A stretch of 64,000 bases of DNA from the NCBI RefSeq assembly GCF_002878395.1, contig NW_025892684.1, forward strand, positions 301,353-365,352. Reading direction: 5' to 3'. Under the pieces are notes generated by a model. It searched no databases. It had not been told where the DNA came from and saw only the letters and a program-made list of their open reading frames with translations. Positions 1 through 11,259 of the stretch are shown here, piece after piece; positions within the stretch are counted from its first letter, which is position 1; every line of letters begins with the position of its first letter. The stretch comes from Capsicum annuum (Eukaryota; Streptophyta; Magnoliopsida; Solanales; Solanaceae). A program made the translations under genes and the position numbers.

Positions 1-133
1 TAGCTGTAGTTGGGATTTTACTTCCTTCAGATGAGTATCTATTCCCACAACATCTTGCAAATAAGATACTGAAGTCTTGCATAATTTGGACAAAATTTGG
101 TTAACAATTTGTTGAATATTCTCTGATTCAACC
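1..133 (-). pseudogene. N-like TIR-NBS-LRR receptor, start of exon 2 (runs off the left edge)
   Basis: Read on the minus strand from 133 to 1, this gives 44 codons without a stop. They contain QQIVNQILSKLC, SYLQDVVGIDTHL and a following K/E-rich helix. This matches the linker between the TIR and NB-ARC domains of tobacco N-like receptors, where the VGIDTHL motif opens the NB-ARC module. An AG acceptor at 135-134 is followed by G-GTT-GAA. Joined to the exon 1 end at 14935 it restores one glycine codon and keeps the frame. NB-ARC (P-loop, GLPL, MHD) and LRRs should lie beyond position 1. In the family, the intact protein is an intracellular immune receptor whose TIR acts as an NAD+-cleaving enzyme. 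Exon 2 itself looks undamaged here, but exon 1 is broken, so I call the locus a pseudogene. Confidence 0.85.
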
Positions 134-495
134 CTACATAAGTAAGAAAATTAATTGTAGGTAATATAAGCATTTATTTACATAAAAAGTGCTGTAAAAC
201 ACTTTATATGTAATAAGTATCACATTTTGATTGATGTGCTAAAACTGAAAATAAATTGATGATCTGTTTAGTAAAGAAATGTTGTCATACACTCTCTTAA
301 AAAATGATTTAAATGCATAAAGAAATCAATACTTGATACAGAAGTTGTTTGTAAACACATAATTGCTGAGTTAATGTGGAGAACTATTTTTCCTATAACA
401 CTGATATATGCTGAGTGAAAGAGAGAATGCTGATAAAAACATGTAAAATAAAAGTATTGTGGAAAGAAAAATTATAAAATGAGATAACACATAAG

Positions 496-655
496 CATGC
501 CCTTTAACTTGGTCTCAGCTCACATCTATTCCCTCCAACTTTGAGCTAGACACTTAAACTTGTATAAAGTTGAAATAGTAGGCATACACGTCCTGTGACA
601 TTTACTTGGCAATCTTGAATTGCCACGTAAATACAACATAGGATGCATGTGTCTA
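496..655. mobile_element. Palindromic MITE, copy 1, left part
   Basis: It begins CATGCCCTTTAACTTGG and runs to the point where copia-1 inserted. The other half resumes at 14770. Copy 2 (21709-21997) shows the uninterrupted order, including GTGTGTCTATTTGTTCAAC across the insertion point. The last five bases (651-655, GTCTA) are the target-site copy for copia-1. Confidence 0.75.
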
Positions 656-1018
656 TGTTAGAGTTGTAACCCAAATTTTGTTGATCCGGCCCAAAAAATT
701 TCGCAGTGTGACCCTTGTTTGTGATTTTCAATGGGACCTGTGGTGGTAGCGTAGGGATCAGGCCAATAGGTTCAAGGACCTTTACGTTTTTTGGGTCTAG
801 AAATTATTTGTATACACATGTTATATAAGTGCATTTAGTGGGTTATTTTGTGTATCCAGAAAATACTCATTCTCCACATTGTACTCCTCTCCTTTCATTA
901 TAGTGAAACATCCTCTGCCTCTGCCTGTGGTTTTTTCCGTAAGGGTTTCCACATAAATCTGTGTGTTCTTGTTTTCTTTATGCTTGTGGTTTGCTTTATT
1001 TTTTCCCAATTCCTAACA
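656..1018 (+). repeat. 5' LTR of copia-1
   Basis: 363 bp, ends TGTTAG and CTAACA. It aligns along its whole length with 14405-14769: shared blocks include AAATACTCAT, the AGTGAAACATCCTCTGCCTC box and the TTATATAAGTGCATTTA stretch, which may serve as the TATA region (about 822-838). Confidence 0.88.
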
Positions 1019-1022
1019 AACT

Positions 1023-1771
1023 TGATACGATAAATACTTGAAAATACAAGAAAAGGCACAAAACATACACCAAAACAGTCCACAAGTTCAAAGAACAGAG
1101 GACCCTTTTGATGATCACTCTCAGATTCAACAAATACAACAAGAATACAAGATAAAAATAGTGTATTTCACACTAAAACAGCCAATAACACAACAATAAC
1201 GTGAAGAAAAAGATGAACAACAATAACACAAGTTTCAGATTCAATAAAGGATCCAAAACAGTCCACTACACAAGATAACAACAACAAAAGTAAAGATAGA
1301 AAGTGAGACATATATTATTACAAGGCCTAAGAACTAGGGTGTGTATTAAACAACTAAACCCTTAGAAACATGTAATAAGAACACCTACACTCTTCATGGA
1401 CACAAGAGGAACCTTAATCTCGCAAGCACCCAACGTTCCAAGCTAAGAACGAATAACATAAGTGATTCCACACTTGGAGTTCACCTAATTTCAGGTTTGC
1501 CTCTTGGAGAAGAGAAGAGTTGTGTTACCCACTCTCAAAATATCATCAACAACTAATGAATGAAACCCTAAGTGGTTCTATATATAGTATATTACAAAGT
1601 GGAAGTCAAAAATGACCAAAAGACCCTTTAATGAGTGGGCGCCCATAAAGTATAATATGTTGGCTGATTTTTGGTGCATTTAGGTCCTCTTTTGCACTTC
1701 AATTGCACACACCAAGTCTTGGATCCAACATATGCCCTCATGAGTCACTCTACGTGATCGTACTTGTATCA
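1023..1771 (-). repeat. 3' LTR of element A
   Basis: 749 bp. On the minus strand it carries a TATA-like TACTATATATAG (1588-1577) that the 5' LTR of the same element lacks. Confidence 0.85.
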
Positions 1772-1859
1772 TCCTCCCTTTCTTGAAAAGAATTCGATCT
1801 CAAATCCGCACCTTGGAAAATCAAGAGAAGATAAACAAATACACATCCTTATGACACGA

Positions 1860-3592
1860 GGGTTAGGGTTAGCAAAATAAACAATTAGCATTATCATGCC
1901 ATGGTGGTACACACTTGAAGTACAACTAAGGATCATTTGTGTTAATTATGAAAATATTTTGTACAACATCACAAAGTAAAGGCCTCGGATGAACATCAAG
2001 AAATAAGGAACAAAAATTGAGACTACGCCTGTCATACAATGTATATCCAATAACATCATGAATATCATAGGTAGTGAAGAAAGTCACCAAATACACGATT
2101 CTCATTCAAGATGTATTCACGAGTAGGAACGCACAATGAGAGAAAGGAAAATTGTAAGCATGTAGGACCTATCTTTTTCTAATCACTTCCTGAGGGAAGG
2201 CATTCCATCAAGGGATTCATACCAATAGGGAGAATATAGAAACTAGCATGCATCAATCCAATCCAAGAAAAATAGTTTGCCCAAGAACTTGATTTCCCTC
2301 TACAAAGGAAGTTAAGCACGCTCCCAAGAGTCCCACAAGTTACTTTAATTTGTTCAACCCCATGAAGGTGAAAAGAAGCCTTTAATATCCTTGGACCCTT
2401 CCACAAACAAGAATACAACTTGTCATCCATAAGTTGTGATTCACATAACTTAAGTACAAGTGTGTCAAACATGGATGCAAGAATATGATGGGAAATACAC
2501 CAAAGAGACAATGACATCTTTGTCCTAGGGTCCTCGAGAAGACACGAACCACCATTAACATCAAAGGGATCATAATTCAAGTCACCACATTTATTAAGAA
2601 CGGGTGGGCTTTCATGCAAAGGAGTACAAGCAAAATTATTTTTCAAGGAATAATCACAATTTGGGTTTCCCAAGTAATTAAGAAAATTATGGTCATCTTT
2701 ACCCGATTGACTATTCCTTTCCAAGACTACACATTCCCTACCCTTAAGAGTACTTTCATCTTCCAAGAAGAGATTTCTATCTTGAGGAGGAATGTTGTCA
2801 CACCATAGTGGGTTAGCATATAGGCTATAGATTCTAAGACAAGCCATACCGTCCACATCACTTGCACCACTAGGTTAATTAGGAGTGAATAAACTATCTT
2901 TAAACAAGACATTGTACTAAAGAGTGAATGATCTAACCTGCGGACAGATTTGGAACTTTCACTCTCTAAGAAATCATTATCAAGTTCCAAAGATATGTCA
3001 AGTACATGATTAACCCTATGATCCAAACAAACATTAGAATCTTTACAACAACATAGGCTCACGAGTTCACTCCCTTTTCCTTGGCCAACATCTTCAAATT
3101 ATTCACTCACTTAAGATTCATTAATCACATCACACATATCCTCAAGTGGCGGGAAAGTTTTACTCACAAGTTGCGCAACACAATTTTCACACAATGATGT
3201 ACTTTCATTCAACACAATAGCTTCAACACTAAGTAGACATAAATCGATCTTACTAGAAGAGTCAATTCGGTTATCTATATGATCAACTAGTGTATCCACT
3301 CACACAATATGTACATCATCCATAATTGGCAAGGAATCAATATACTCATATGTAGGTAAGCTATTACTCACACTCAATGGCTTATTATCCTCGCGATCAT
3401 CATTCATATGCACCAAAGTGTAAGATTTAGCTATTTTACCTTGACGTTCATGAGTATGTTCATCTTTACCTTGGTATAAGAGTCCTTCACAAGCTTGGGT
3501 AGCAATTGGCGTATAATTTTAATGTGTTATTTCATATATTCAATATTGTCATCGATGTGATCAAATGTGGCATTGAAATTATGGGCAGCCAT
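1860..3592 (-). pseudogene. Accessory ORF of element A (family-specific, function unknown)
   Basis: I do not recognise the protein family. Read on the minus strand from an ATG at 3592, it begins MAAHNFNATFDHIDDNIEYM, then has several stops and shifts. The longest open piece is 2856-2179 (225 codons). Segments shared with element B, in the same order, are DTLV-x-x-ID-x-x-ID, P-x-LE-x-x-CD-x-IN, LWC-x-NIPP, FLEDESTLKG and FDTLVLKLCESQLMDDKL. Element C shares ENPNCD-like and GGLCLSED-like segments. The end of the reading region, near 1880, encodes a short NPN-x-x-x-xR-like tail found just before the polypurine tract in all three elements. There are no retroviral enzyme motifs. It may be a retained gag-like or captured host sequence; I cannot tell which. 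Confidence 0.55.
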
Positions 3593-4897
3593 TGTACCTA
3601 ACAAAAAGACACAACAAACAAACTTGTTAGATCAAAAATGCCTCACCACACTCTCACTCTCAGTTTTACCTCGTACTTGGTTTCATAAGTGTTGAAAGCC
3701 GGCTTGTACTTCGTGAGTGCTTGAGGGTTGGGCCTACTCTTGTCCGGAATGGATTTTTGTTTGAAACTCAAACGAAATCTTGTAGGACTTGAGTCAAGAG
3801 CTAACAACAAATTCAAAATGATAAAAGCACACAACAAATGTAAACATGAACAAACGGACACAAAACTAACTTACAAGCTAGTAGGAGATTAGTAGGTTGT
3901 CAATTAGTGTTCGAACCAACAAACGAAACTAAGAGACAATAAAATAAAACTAAGAAATCTAAAATTTGAGCTTAATTATGTTGCGTGAATAGTAAAACAT
4001 GATGACGTGATAGCCACATAATTGGTCACGGTCCTCGCATAATTTTTGTTGTCCAATTTCAAGTCTTGGTCAATTTTTCAATTTGAACTTTGGTGGAATT
4101 TGTTTAAGGAGGGAAATTCAAACAAGTCTTGGAGCCCTTTTTAAATTTTAAGTTTTCAAGACTTGACTTTCTTGTCCTTTCTCCTGAAAAAATGGAATTT
4201 GGTTTCCCTTAAATCATGGAAAGTTGGTTCAAAAGTGATGTAAAGTCTTTTAGTGGTTGGGGGTCTTTCAAGACTAACAATTACTTACACCTTTTTCCTT
4301 TACCTTTTAGGACCTATCACATACTTTATGTCATAACAAAAGATGAAGGTGGTGAAGACTTCAAGAACAAAAACCACCACACCAAGAACAATAACAACAA
4401 TCTTCAAGAACAACAATAATTCCAAAGTACAACTCCGATCCACAACAACAATTCCACCAACACACGTTCAATCCTTTAGTGTTGTATTTTTTGTTTTAGC
4501 AAGAGATAAAGATTGTGATAAACTTCAAGAACAACAACAACAATCACCCCAAGAACAAAAACTAAATCCACACATCCAAGAATAACCAACAACAACCAAA
4601 TGGCCAAAAGAGTCCACCACAACAATGTTCAACACAATCGGTCAAGTCTTTGGTCACAATAACAACATAAACATTTAAAGCTCAAACTTAGATATATACT
4701 CCATATGTTAGTGAAGAACAAAACTAACACTAGAAACACTTAATACAAGTAAAAATCTCGTCCAATACATAACAACAACACAATTTCTGCCACGACACAA
4801 AAATGGATAGATTGTTTTTTTTTTTTGGATTTTTCAACTAACGAGCCCAAGATTGATCTTGTGGAAACAATATCAATCCAATCTTTGATACCAAATG
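3593..4897 (-). other. Leader of element A, with CAA/TTG-rich tract and primer-binding site
   Basis: The stretch between the PBS (4880-4897) and the first ATG is rich in ACAA/CAACAA on the plus strand, hence TTG on the sense strand, especially 4340-4680. Open frames at 4216-4585 come from this biased composition and are not genes. Matching leaders are in element B (6472-7790) and element C (34652-35941). Confidence 0.6.
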
Positions 4898-5536
4898 ATA
4901 CGATAAGTACTTAGAAATACAAGAAAAGATATAAAACATAGACCAAAACAGTCCACAAGTTCAAAGAACAGAGGACCCCTTTGATGACCACTCTCGAATT
5001 CAACAAATACAACAAGAATACAAGATAAAAATAGTATATTTCACATCAAAACAGACAAAAACATAACAATAACGTGAATAATAAGACGAACAAAAATAAC
5101 ACAAGTTTTAGATTTAATGAAGGACCCAAAACAATTCACTACAAAAGATAACAACAACAAAAGTAAAGATAGAAAGTGAGACATATATTATTACAAGGCC
5201 TAAGAACTAGGGTGTGTATTAAACACCTAAATCCTTAGAAATATGTAATAAGAGCACCCACACTCTTTGTGGACACAATAGGGACCTTAATCTCCCAAGC
5301 ACCCAACGTTCCAAGCCAAGAACAAAAAACGCAAGTGATTCCACACTTGGTGTTCACCTAATTTGTGGAAGACAAAAATGACTAAAAGTCCCTTTAATGA
5401 GTGGGCACACATCAAGTGTAATATGTTAGCTGATTTTTGGTGTATTTAGGTCCTATTTTGCACTTAAATTGCACACACCAAGTCTTGGATCCAACATATG
5501 CCCTCATGAGTCCATCTACGTGATCATACTTGTATA
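4898..5536 (-). repeat. 5' LTR of element A, promoter segment deleted
   Basis: 639 bp, matching 1023-1771 except for a gap of about 107 bp. The copy at 1023-1771 has positions 1492-1598 here, including the TATA-like sequence, and this copy does not. The outer end reads CTTGTATA rather than CTTGTATCA, a one-base loss. Confidence 0.82.
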
Positions 5537-5548
5537 AAAATTGGTATC

Positions 5549-6471
5549 TGATACAAGAATAATGGCTGCCTTAGCTTTCGACGACATCATTCAAAGTCAC
5601 TATGTAAAGAATCAAGCTTTGGTTGCATGGAGGGAATGTTATCATACTTGGAGTGGATGTTTTGAGCCTACCATTGATCAAACCCGAGTGTGAAAGATTG
5701 CTTGGAGCCTTGAAGACTTAAGGACTCTCGGGTTTGGACCACCTTTGTTGGTTCACGGTTTTGGTTCCCTTTATTAAGGGAATTTTGGCCACTTAGACAT
5801 AAGGGAATTTTGGACAATTCATATTATTTTCCAACACACCAAGGCCACTTTTGGTCATTAAGGGTAGTGTAGTCTTTTTTTTGGCTTTTTTTGTAATATA
5901 CTATAAGTATGACCTTTTAGGTCTTTTCTCATTAGTTTATGAATGATGAAATGTTAAAACATTGAAAGTCCTCTCTTTGAGAGTAGAACACCTTAGTTTA
6001 GTCTTAGTTAGGGCTTGGAATATCCATTGTAGTTTAGGGCTTAGAAAAGCTAATATTGACCTTTGCTTGGAAATAATGGATCTTGAGGTCCGTTGGTTCC
6101 TTTGTCATTCATCGTAAGAGTGTGTTGTTGATTATTACATTCATTAGGGGTTAGTGTTGAAATACACTTGGTTCTTAATCTTTGTCTCACTATCTATCCT
6201 TTTCATTCTTGCAAACTTGTTGTGTTGTTCTTGTTCTCTACTCTCAGTTTGTGTTTTTTCTTGTTGGCTGAAATTATTGTATTCTTGTTCTTCATTTTAT
6301 ATTTTGTTAAGATAGTTTAGGTTGGCTGAAATAGGTGTCAAACACCTTGTTATCTTCTCATTCTAGTGTTGAGTTGTGAATCCGAGAGAGGTCTCCAATC
6401 AGTCCAAGGATCTTAGTGATTTATGGACCATTTTGGAGTGTGTTTTGTGTTCTCCTTATTTTATTGTATCA
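5549..6471 (+). repeat. 5' LTR of element B
   Basis: 923 bp, closely matching 10330-11259. The TATA-like region TAATATACTATAAGTA (about 5894-5909) lies at the same place as the element A TATA-like box relative to the shared ATTAAGGG...CATTAGTTTATGAATGA blocks. Confidence 0.85.
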
Positions 6472-8190
6472 TTTGGTATCATATAATGGCTTGATATTGT
6501 TTCCACAAGATCAATCTTGGGCTCGTAAACTTGAAAATAAAAAAAATGTTGAAAAAAAAACTAAAAAATCCAAAAAAAGTGTAATCTACCCGTGTTATGT
6601 TCTTGGCCGAGAATTGTGTTATTGTTGCGTCTTGGCCTATATTTTTATTTATATTGAGAGTTTCTAGTGTTAGTTTTTTATTTTAATAACACTTTGAGTG
6701 TAAATCAAAGTTTGAGCTTACATTGTTGATGTTGTTGTGAACTTGAAAACTTGAAAGTGTTTTGGACGTTTTTATTGTTGTGGCTTCAGTTTGGCCGTAT
6801 GGTATTTACCTTGTTGTTGTTCTAGTCTTGAACACATGATTTTGTTGTTAATTGGTGGCCTAAGAACTATTTTTTTAAATTTGTAGTTGCCTTGGCCAAG
6901 TGTTGAAGACATTGTTATTGTGGAATTTGAAAGTGGCCGTGTGAAATTATTGTTGTTCTTGAAGATTTTTGTTGTTGTTCTTGGTGAATGTTGTTGTTGT
7001 TCTTGGTTTTCATCATCACCTACATATTTTTTTGAAGATAAAGTGAACTTTAGATCCATAATGATGAAGGAAAAAGGTGTGTGACTTTTTAGTCTTGAAA
7101 GACAATACAACCACCAAAGACTTTATCAACCAATTTCCAACAACTTTCCATGATACAAGGGTTCATGTTTTAAGGAAAGTACTAAAAAAGTCAAGTCTTG
7201 AAATTTGAAACTTGAAAAAAAGGCTTCAAGACTTATTCTTCCCTCCTTAAAATAATTTTCACCAATCCAAATTAAAAATGGGTCAAGGCTTCCATCTTTG
7301 GAAAAATAAAATTGTTAAAGAACTACAACCAATATGTGGCTGCCACATCATGTTTTTACTGTTCGCGCAACAATTTTAGGCTCAAATTTTAGATTCTTAG
7401 TTTTATTTTTACTGTCCCTTAGTTTCATTTGTTGGTTCGAATACTAATTAGCAACTAGTAATCACCTACTTAGTTGTACATTAGTTGTCCAGTCCGTTTC
7501 TTTCCTGTCTTTGTTATTTGTGTGCTTTTCTCATTTTTAACTCGGCGTAACTTCTTTTTTTCAAGTTCGTAAGTAGATTTGTTTTTGTGTCTTGAGTCGA
7601 TCAAACAAGAATCTATTCCGGCCACCAAGTAGAATTGACATCTTATTGACTACCGAAGTATAAGAAACTTTCAATATTTGCCGCTCCAATTGTGAGGATC
7701 ACAAAATTAAATGAATACGATTGTTGGTAGGGAGCTTTTACTACTAATCTTATTTGTTCATTTTGTAGGTTTAAAAGGTGATATAAGGGGAACGTGTCTT
7801 CGATAGCTAGAGATTATTATGAATACAACTTGGGAGACTACAATTGTAGTGAGGGGTTTTATGGATATGAAGTTGAGGGAGATTACGGAGGCTATGAAAA
7901 TAGCCATGAGCAAATCTTGGGCAGATTTAAGAGTTACGGTTTTGAGGAAAAAAATTAGGTGAATGAAGTTCCTAGTACTTATGGGGAACTTGGAGATGAT
8001 GTAGGACCTTATGATCGATCTTATGATGACGTTGGGGCATGTAAGGAGTCTTACAATTCTCACTCCAAACTAAGATTTGGTATAACCCTTTCGTTCGTAA
8101 ATCTTATGAGAGCTACGATAAGAGTGCACGTGGGGAGTGTGAAGATTCATATTCTCCACCTTGTAGTGCTATTATCAAGGTCGATATAGT
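6472..8190 (+). other. Leader and degraded 5' coding region of element B
   Basis: The primer-binding site opens the segment. A TTG/GTT-rich stretch follows (about 6715-7010), then sequence with the GCGCAACA...TTTTAGGCTCAAATTTTAGATTCTTAG block also found inverted in elements A and C. From about 7800 a reading frame rich in Y, D, E and G (REYEYN-like, then GDYGGYENSHE) runs with stops to about 8180. It sits where a gag C-terminus would be, but I do not recognise it. Confidence 0.5.
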
Positions 8191-8625
8191 ATGAATAGTT
8201 ATACTAGCTCAGGTGGAGGTTGTCTAATGAGAAGAAGAGGGTATGCATCTCCAAAACTGAGGGGTACTTGTGTGCCTTACAATGTTGATCCAGGAAGGAG
8301 TGTACACTCCAGAAAGGTAACCATTTTTGGAATACCAGGATGCCTTGTTTTGTTAAATGATAGGTACTATAGGAACTACATCCTTCCATCCATGGTTGAC
8401 TACTTGGGGTTGTTTCGTGAGCCTTTACTTGTTCCATACTTCTTGGATAGGTTTAAGGTTACTGAGAGGGTCAAAGTTGTCTTCTCCCAATTTGAATACC
8501 ATGAGGAGGTGTTGTGCGATATTCTTTTCTTGACATACGGTCATGTATGCTTAGGTGCTAATTGTTTTGCACAACATAGAGTTCCAAATATACAAAATTG
8601 GCCTAGTGTTGTAAGAGATCGGTGA
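8191..8625 (+). pseudogene. Gypsy-type aspartic-protease-like remnant in element B
   Basis: A 144-codon open frame. The second half contains HEEVLCDILFLTYGHVCLGA, which lines up with the EVLCDVVPM...HLLLGRPW segment at the end of the retropepsin-like domain of many plant Ty3/gypsy polyproteins. Before it, YRNYILPSMVDYLGL resembles the N-A-S-x-x-MVEKLGL segment after the catalytic D[ST]G. The catalytic DTG itself is not visible and the flap is degraded. This is the only piece of a standard retroelement enzyme in the A/B/C family in this window. Elements A and C lack it, which suggests B is closer to an autonomous gypsy-type ancestor. The identity rests on my reading of a short motif. Confidence 0.5.
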
Positions 8626-8637
8626 GAAAATCACCTC

Positions 8638-10290
8638 GTGACCTACATGCTGCCCGAGCCGCAAAGAGAAGTGAATACTTACTCCAATCCGAATGCTTAT
8701 GAGAGACAAAATATTGAGAGGAGTCAGGGTGTGCAAAGTGGTAATCCGAGAGTGGAAAAAGGAGAGGTTGTATGGAGCGAAGTGAGGGGATTTCCACCAA
8801 ACCAAGGTAACATTGTTTTTCCTTCTATTTCTAAGGACATTTATGTAGGTACCGACATGGCAAGTAAAGGAGAGAAATATAGATTTTCTGCCCAAGCTTG
8901 TGGAAGAACTTCACAACACAGCAAAGGAGAGTCTACTCAAGAACTTCAAGGTAAAATAGCTAACTCTTATACTTTTGTGCATGTAAATGATGATTGTGTG
9001 GATAGTATCCAATTGAGTGTGAGTAGTAGCTTAATTACTTGTGATTCTAATGATTATTTTCCTTTTATTGATGTTGTACATGTTATGAGTGTGGATACAC
9101 TAGTTAATCCTATTGATGACCAAATTGACTATTCTTGTAAGATCAATTTATATCCACCTAGTGCTGAAGCCTATATGTTGAACGGAAGTACATCGTCTTC
9201 TGTAATTGGTGTTGATCAACTTATTTGTAAAAAGTATCCACAACTTGAGTATGTGTGTGATATGATTAATAGAACTTAAGTGAGTGAAGTGCTTGAAAAT
9301 ATTGGTCACCAAAATAGGAGTGAACCCGAGAGCCATTCTTGGGACCATCTTATGCTTGAAATCTCTTTGAAACATGATATTGATCTTTTAGAGAGTGATG
9401 GACATGTTTGTTCTGAATCTTCCTAGGAAATAGATCATGATTTTATTAGGTATAATATCTTATTTGAAGATGATTTAAATACTCCTAATAATCTTGGTAT
9501 TTAGAATGATGGTACAGCTTGCCTTGAAGCTATAGACGATATGCTAACCGATTATGGTGTGGCAACATTCCTCCTAAAGATGGGAATCTCTTTTTGAAAG
9601 ATGAGAGTACTCTTAAGGGTAAGAAATATGTAGTCCTTTTTGAAAACCCGAGGGCAAAGGTATCATTGACTCCTTGGGGTAATGTTCCTAAATGTGCATC
9701 CTTGTTTGACACACTTGTGCCTAAATTGCATGAATTTCAACTTGTGGATGCCAATTTGTCTAGTTATTTGAAGAAAAGAATGTGTAGGTTTTTAAATACT
9801 TATTCTTCACTCGTGAATGCCTATGCATGTTATTCTTTCCTATACTACCTCCTTGCCTATGATGACATCCATGCTAGTTTTGGATTTATTTTATGTCGAG
9901 GTAGGAAGTTTGTTAGTCTGTCTATGTGTGTGCGTAATAATGCTATATGGATTTTATGGACTTTATAACTAATCGAAACACCCCTCTTGGTGTATTCTTT
10001 TGACGAGATAAAGAAGCAATGGTGTCTTACGGCTCATAAGATTAAGGAAGTTCTACCATGTGGATTATTTGATGCCATTAGGACCTATGTAGTTTTTTTA
10101 TCTCTTGGTGATTCACGTAACCAAATCCTTTGTGCATTTTTATTGAGCTTTTAATATTTAATTCAAAGAATCCTTGGTTATATTGCAAATATGTGCAACC
10201 TTGGTATGTTGAGATGATTTGTTATGCTAACCCTAACCGTCATTCCATGAGGAGTTTGTATTTGTTTGCCCTCTCTTTGGTTTTGTAAGG
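8638..10290 (+). pseudogene. Accessory ORF of element B (family-specific, function unknown)
   Basis: The first 213 codons (8638-9279) are open. The frame then continues with a few stops and shifts to about 10288. Shared with element A in the same order: DTLVNPIDDQIDYS near 9090-9135, QLEYVCDMIN near 9241-9270, NIPP-x-DGNLFL near 9560-9595, KDESTLKGK (9598-9624), FDTLVPKLHEFQLVDANL (about 9705-9760) and a LMHASF-like segment near 9868. The tail (ICYANPNRHSMRSLYLFAL, about 10218-10275) has counterparts in C (NPHVMRMWCLFVF) and A. Acidic N-terminal half, more hydrophobic C-terminal half. No enzyme motif recognised. Agreement of three independent copies argues that this was once a real coding sequence. 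Confidence 0.55.
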
Positions 10291-10329
10291 TTTGGATTCG
10301 AGGTGGAATCCTTTTCAGGAAGGAGAGGA

Positions 10330-11259
10330 TGATACAAGAATAATGGTTGCCTTAGCTTTCGACGACATCATTCAAAGTCACTATGTGAAGAATCAAGCTT
10401 TGGTCGCATGGATGGCACGGGATCATACTTGGAGGGGATATTTTGAGCCTACCATTGATCACACCCGAGTGTAGAAGATTGCTTGGATCATTGAAGACTT
10501 AAGGACTCCTGGGTTTGGACCACCTTTTTCGGTTCATGATTTTGGTTCCCTTTATTAAGGGAATTTTGGTCACTTAGCCTTAAGGGCATTTTGGACAATT
10601 GATATTATTTTCCAACACACCAAGGCCACCCTTGGTCATTAAGGGTAGTGTAGTCTTTTTTTTTCTTCTTTTGTAATATACTATAAGTAGGACTTTTTAG
10701 GTCTTCTCTCATTAGTTTATGAATGATAAAATATTGAAACATTGAAAGTCCTCTCTTTGGGAGTAGAACACCTTAGTTTAGTCTTAGTTAGGGCTTGGAA
10801 TAACCATTGTAGTTTAAGGCTTGAAAAAACTAGTATTGACCTTTGCTTGGAAATGGTTGATCTTGAGGTGAGTTGGTTCCCTTGGTGGTCATCGTAAGAG
10901 TGTGGTGTTGATTATTACATTCATTAGGAGTTAGTGTTGAAATACACTTGGTTCTTAATCTTGTAATAATTTTTGTCTCACTATCTATCATTTTCATTCT
11001 TGCAAACTACTTGTGTTGTTTTTTTTCTCTACTCTCGGTTTGTGTTTATAATTGTTGGCCAAAATTATTTCCTTCTTGTTCTTCATTTTACGTGTTGTTA
11101 AGATAATTTAGGTTGGATGAAATAGGTGTTAAATACCTTGTTATCTTCTTATTCTAGTGTTGAGTTCTGAATCCGAGAGAGGTCTCCAATCTGTCCAAGG
11201 ATCTTAGTGATTTATGGACTGTTTTGAAGTGTGTTTCATGTTCTTGTTTTCTTGTATCA
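10330..11259 (+). repeat. 3' LTR of element B
   Basis: 930 bp, TGATACAAG...GTATCA, preceded by the polypurine tract and followed by the GTATC target copy and AGAGCC of the copia-1 primer-binding site. Confidence 0.86.

Larger units (their letters stand above)
1023..5536 (-). mobile_element. Non-autonomous LTR element A (family with accessory ORF)
   Basis: LTRs at 1023-1771 and 4898-5536 are direct repeats (TGATAC...GTATCA) with the element read on the minus strand. A polypurine tract lies just inside the 3' LTR (minus strand AAGAAAGGGAGGA, 1772-1784). A primer-binding site follows the 5' LTR (minus strand TTTGGTATCAAAGATTGG, 4880-4897). Flanking duplications are AAACT (1018-1022) and AAAAT (5537-5541), one mismatch. 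No reverse transcriptase or integrase motifs are visible. Between the LTRs there is only a CAA/TTG-rich leader and a degraded ORF shared with elements B and C. At 4.5 kb it looks like a LARD-type passenger needing enzymes from another element. Confidence 0.85.
5549..11259 (+). mobile_element. Non-autonomous LTR element B (longest member, with protease-like remnant)
   Basis: LTRs at 5549-6471 and 10330-11259 (TGATACAAG...GTATCA) are direct repeats. The target duplication is a perfect GTATC (5544-5548 and 11260-11264). The primer-binding site is TTTGGTATCATATAATGG right after 6471. The polypurine tract is AGGAAGGAGAGGA at 10317-10329. The interior is a TTG-rich leader, a gypsy-type protease-like remnant (8191-8625) and the accessory ORF shared with A and C. 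No reverse transcriptase, RNase H or integrase motif is seen in any frame. Element B inserted in the primer-binding site of copia-1, in opposite orientation to element A and only 12 bp from it. Confidence 0.87.

Noticed and set aside
656..1018. A solo copia LTR
   Set aside because: The 5 bp after 1018 do not match the 5 bp before 656, whereas those after 14769 nearly do, and the MITE resumes exactly at 14770. It is the 5' LTR of a long, interrupted element.
1860..1877. Telomere-like GGGTTAGGGTTAG
   Set aside because: Only two units, not the plant TTTAGGG repeat in array form; the counterpart in elements B and C shows it is part of the accessory-ORF tail.
4216..4585. Overlapping plus-strand ORFs rich in K, N, Q and T
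   Set aside because: They result from the CAA-rich leader of element A and lie on the antisense strand of that element.
6416..7110. ORFs in the TTG-rich leader of element B
   Set aside because: Low-complexity frames in both strands, no start context or conservation in A or C.
1023..11259. A single giant foldback (inverted-repeat) DNA transposon, since both ends read TGATAC...GTATCA and the arms are inverted copies
   Set aside because: Each half has its own direct LTR pair, PBS, polypurine tract and its own target duplication, so it is two LTR elements in opposite orientation.
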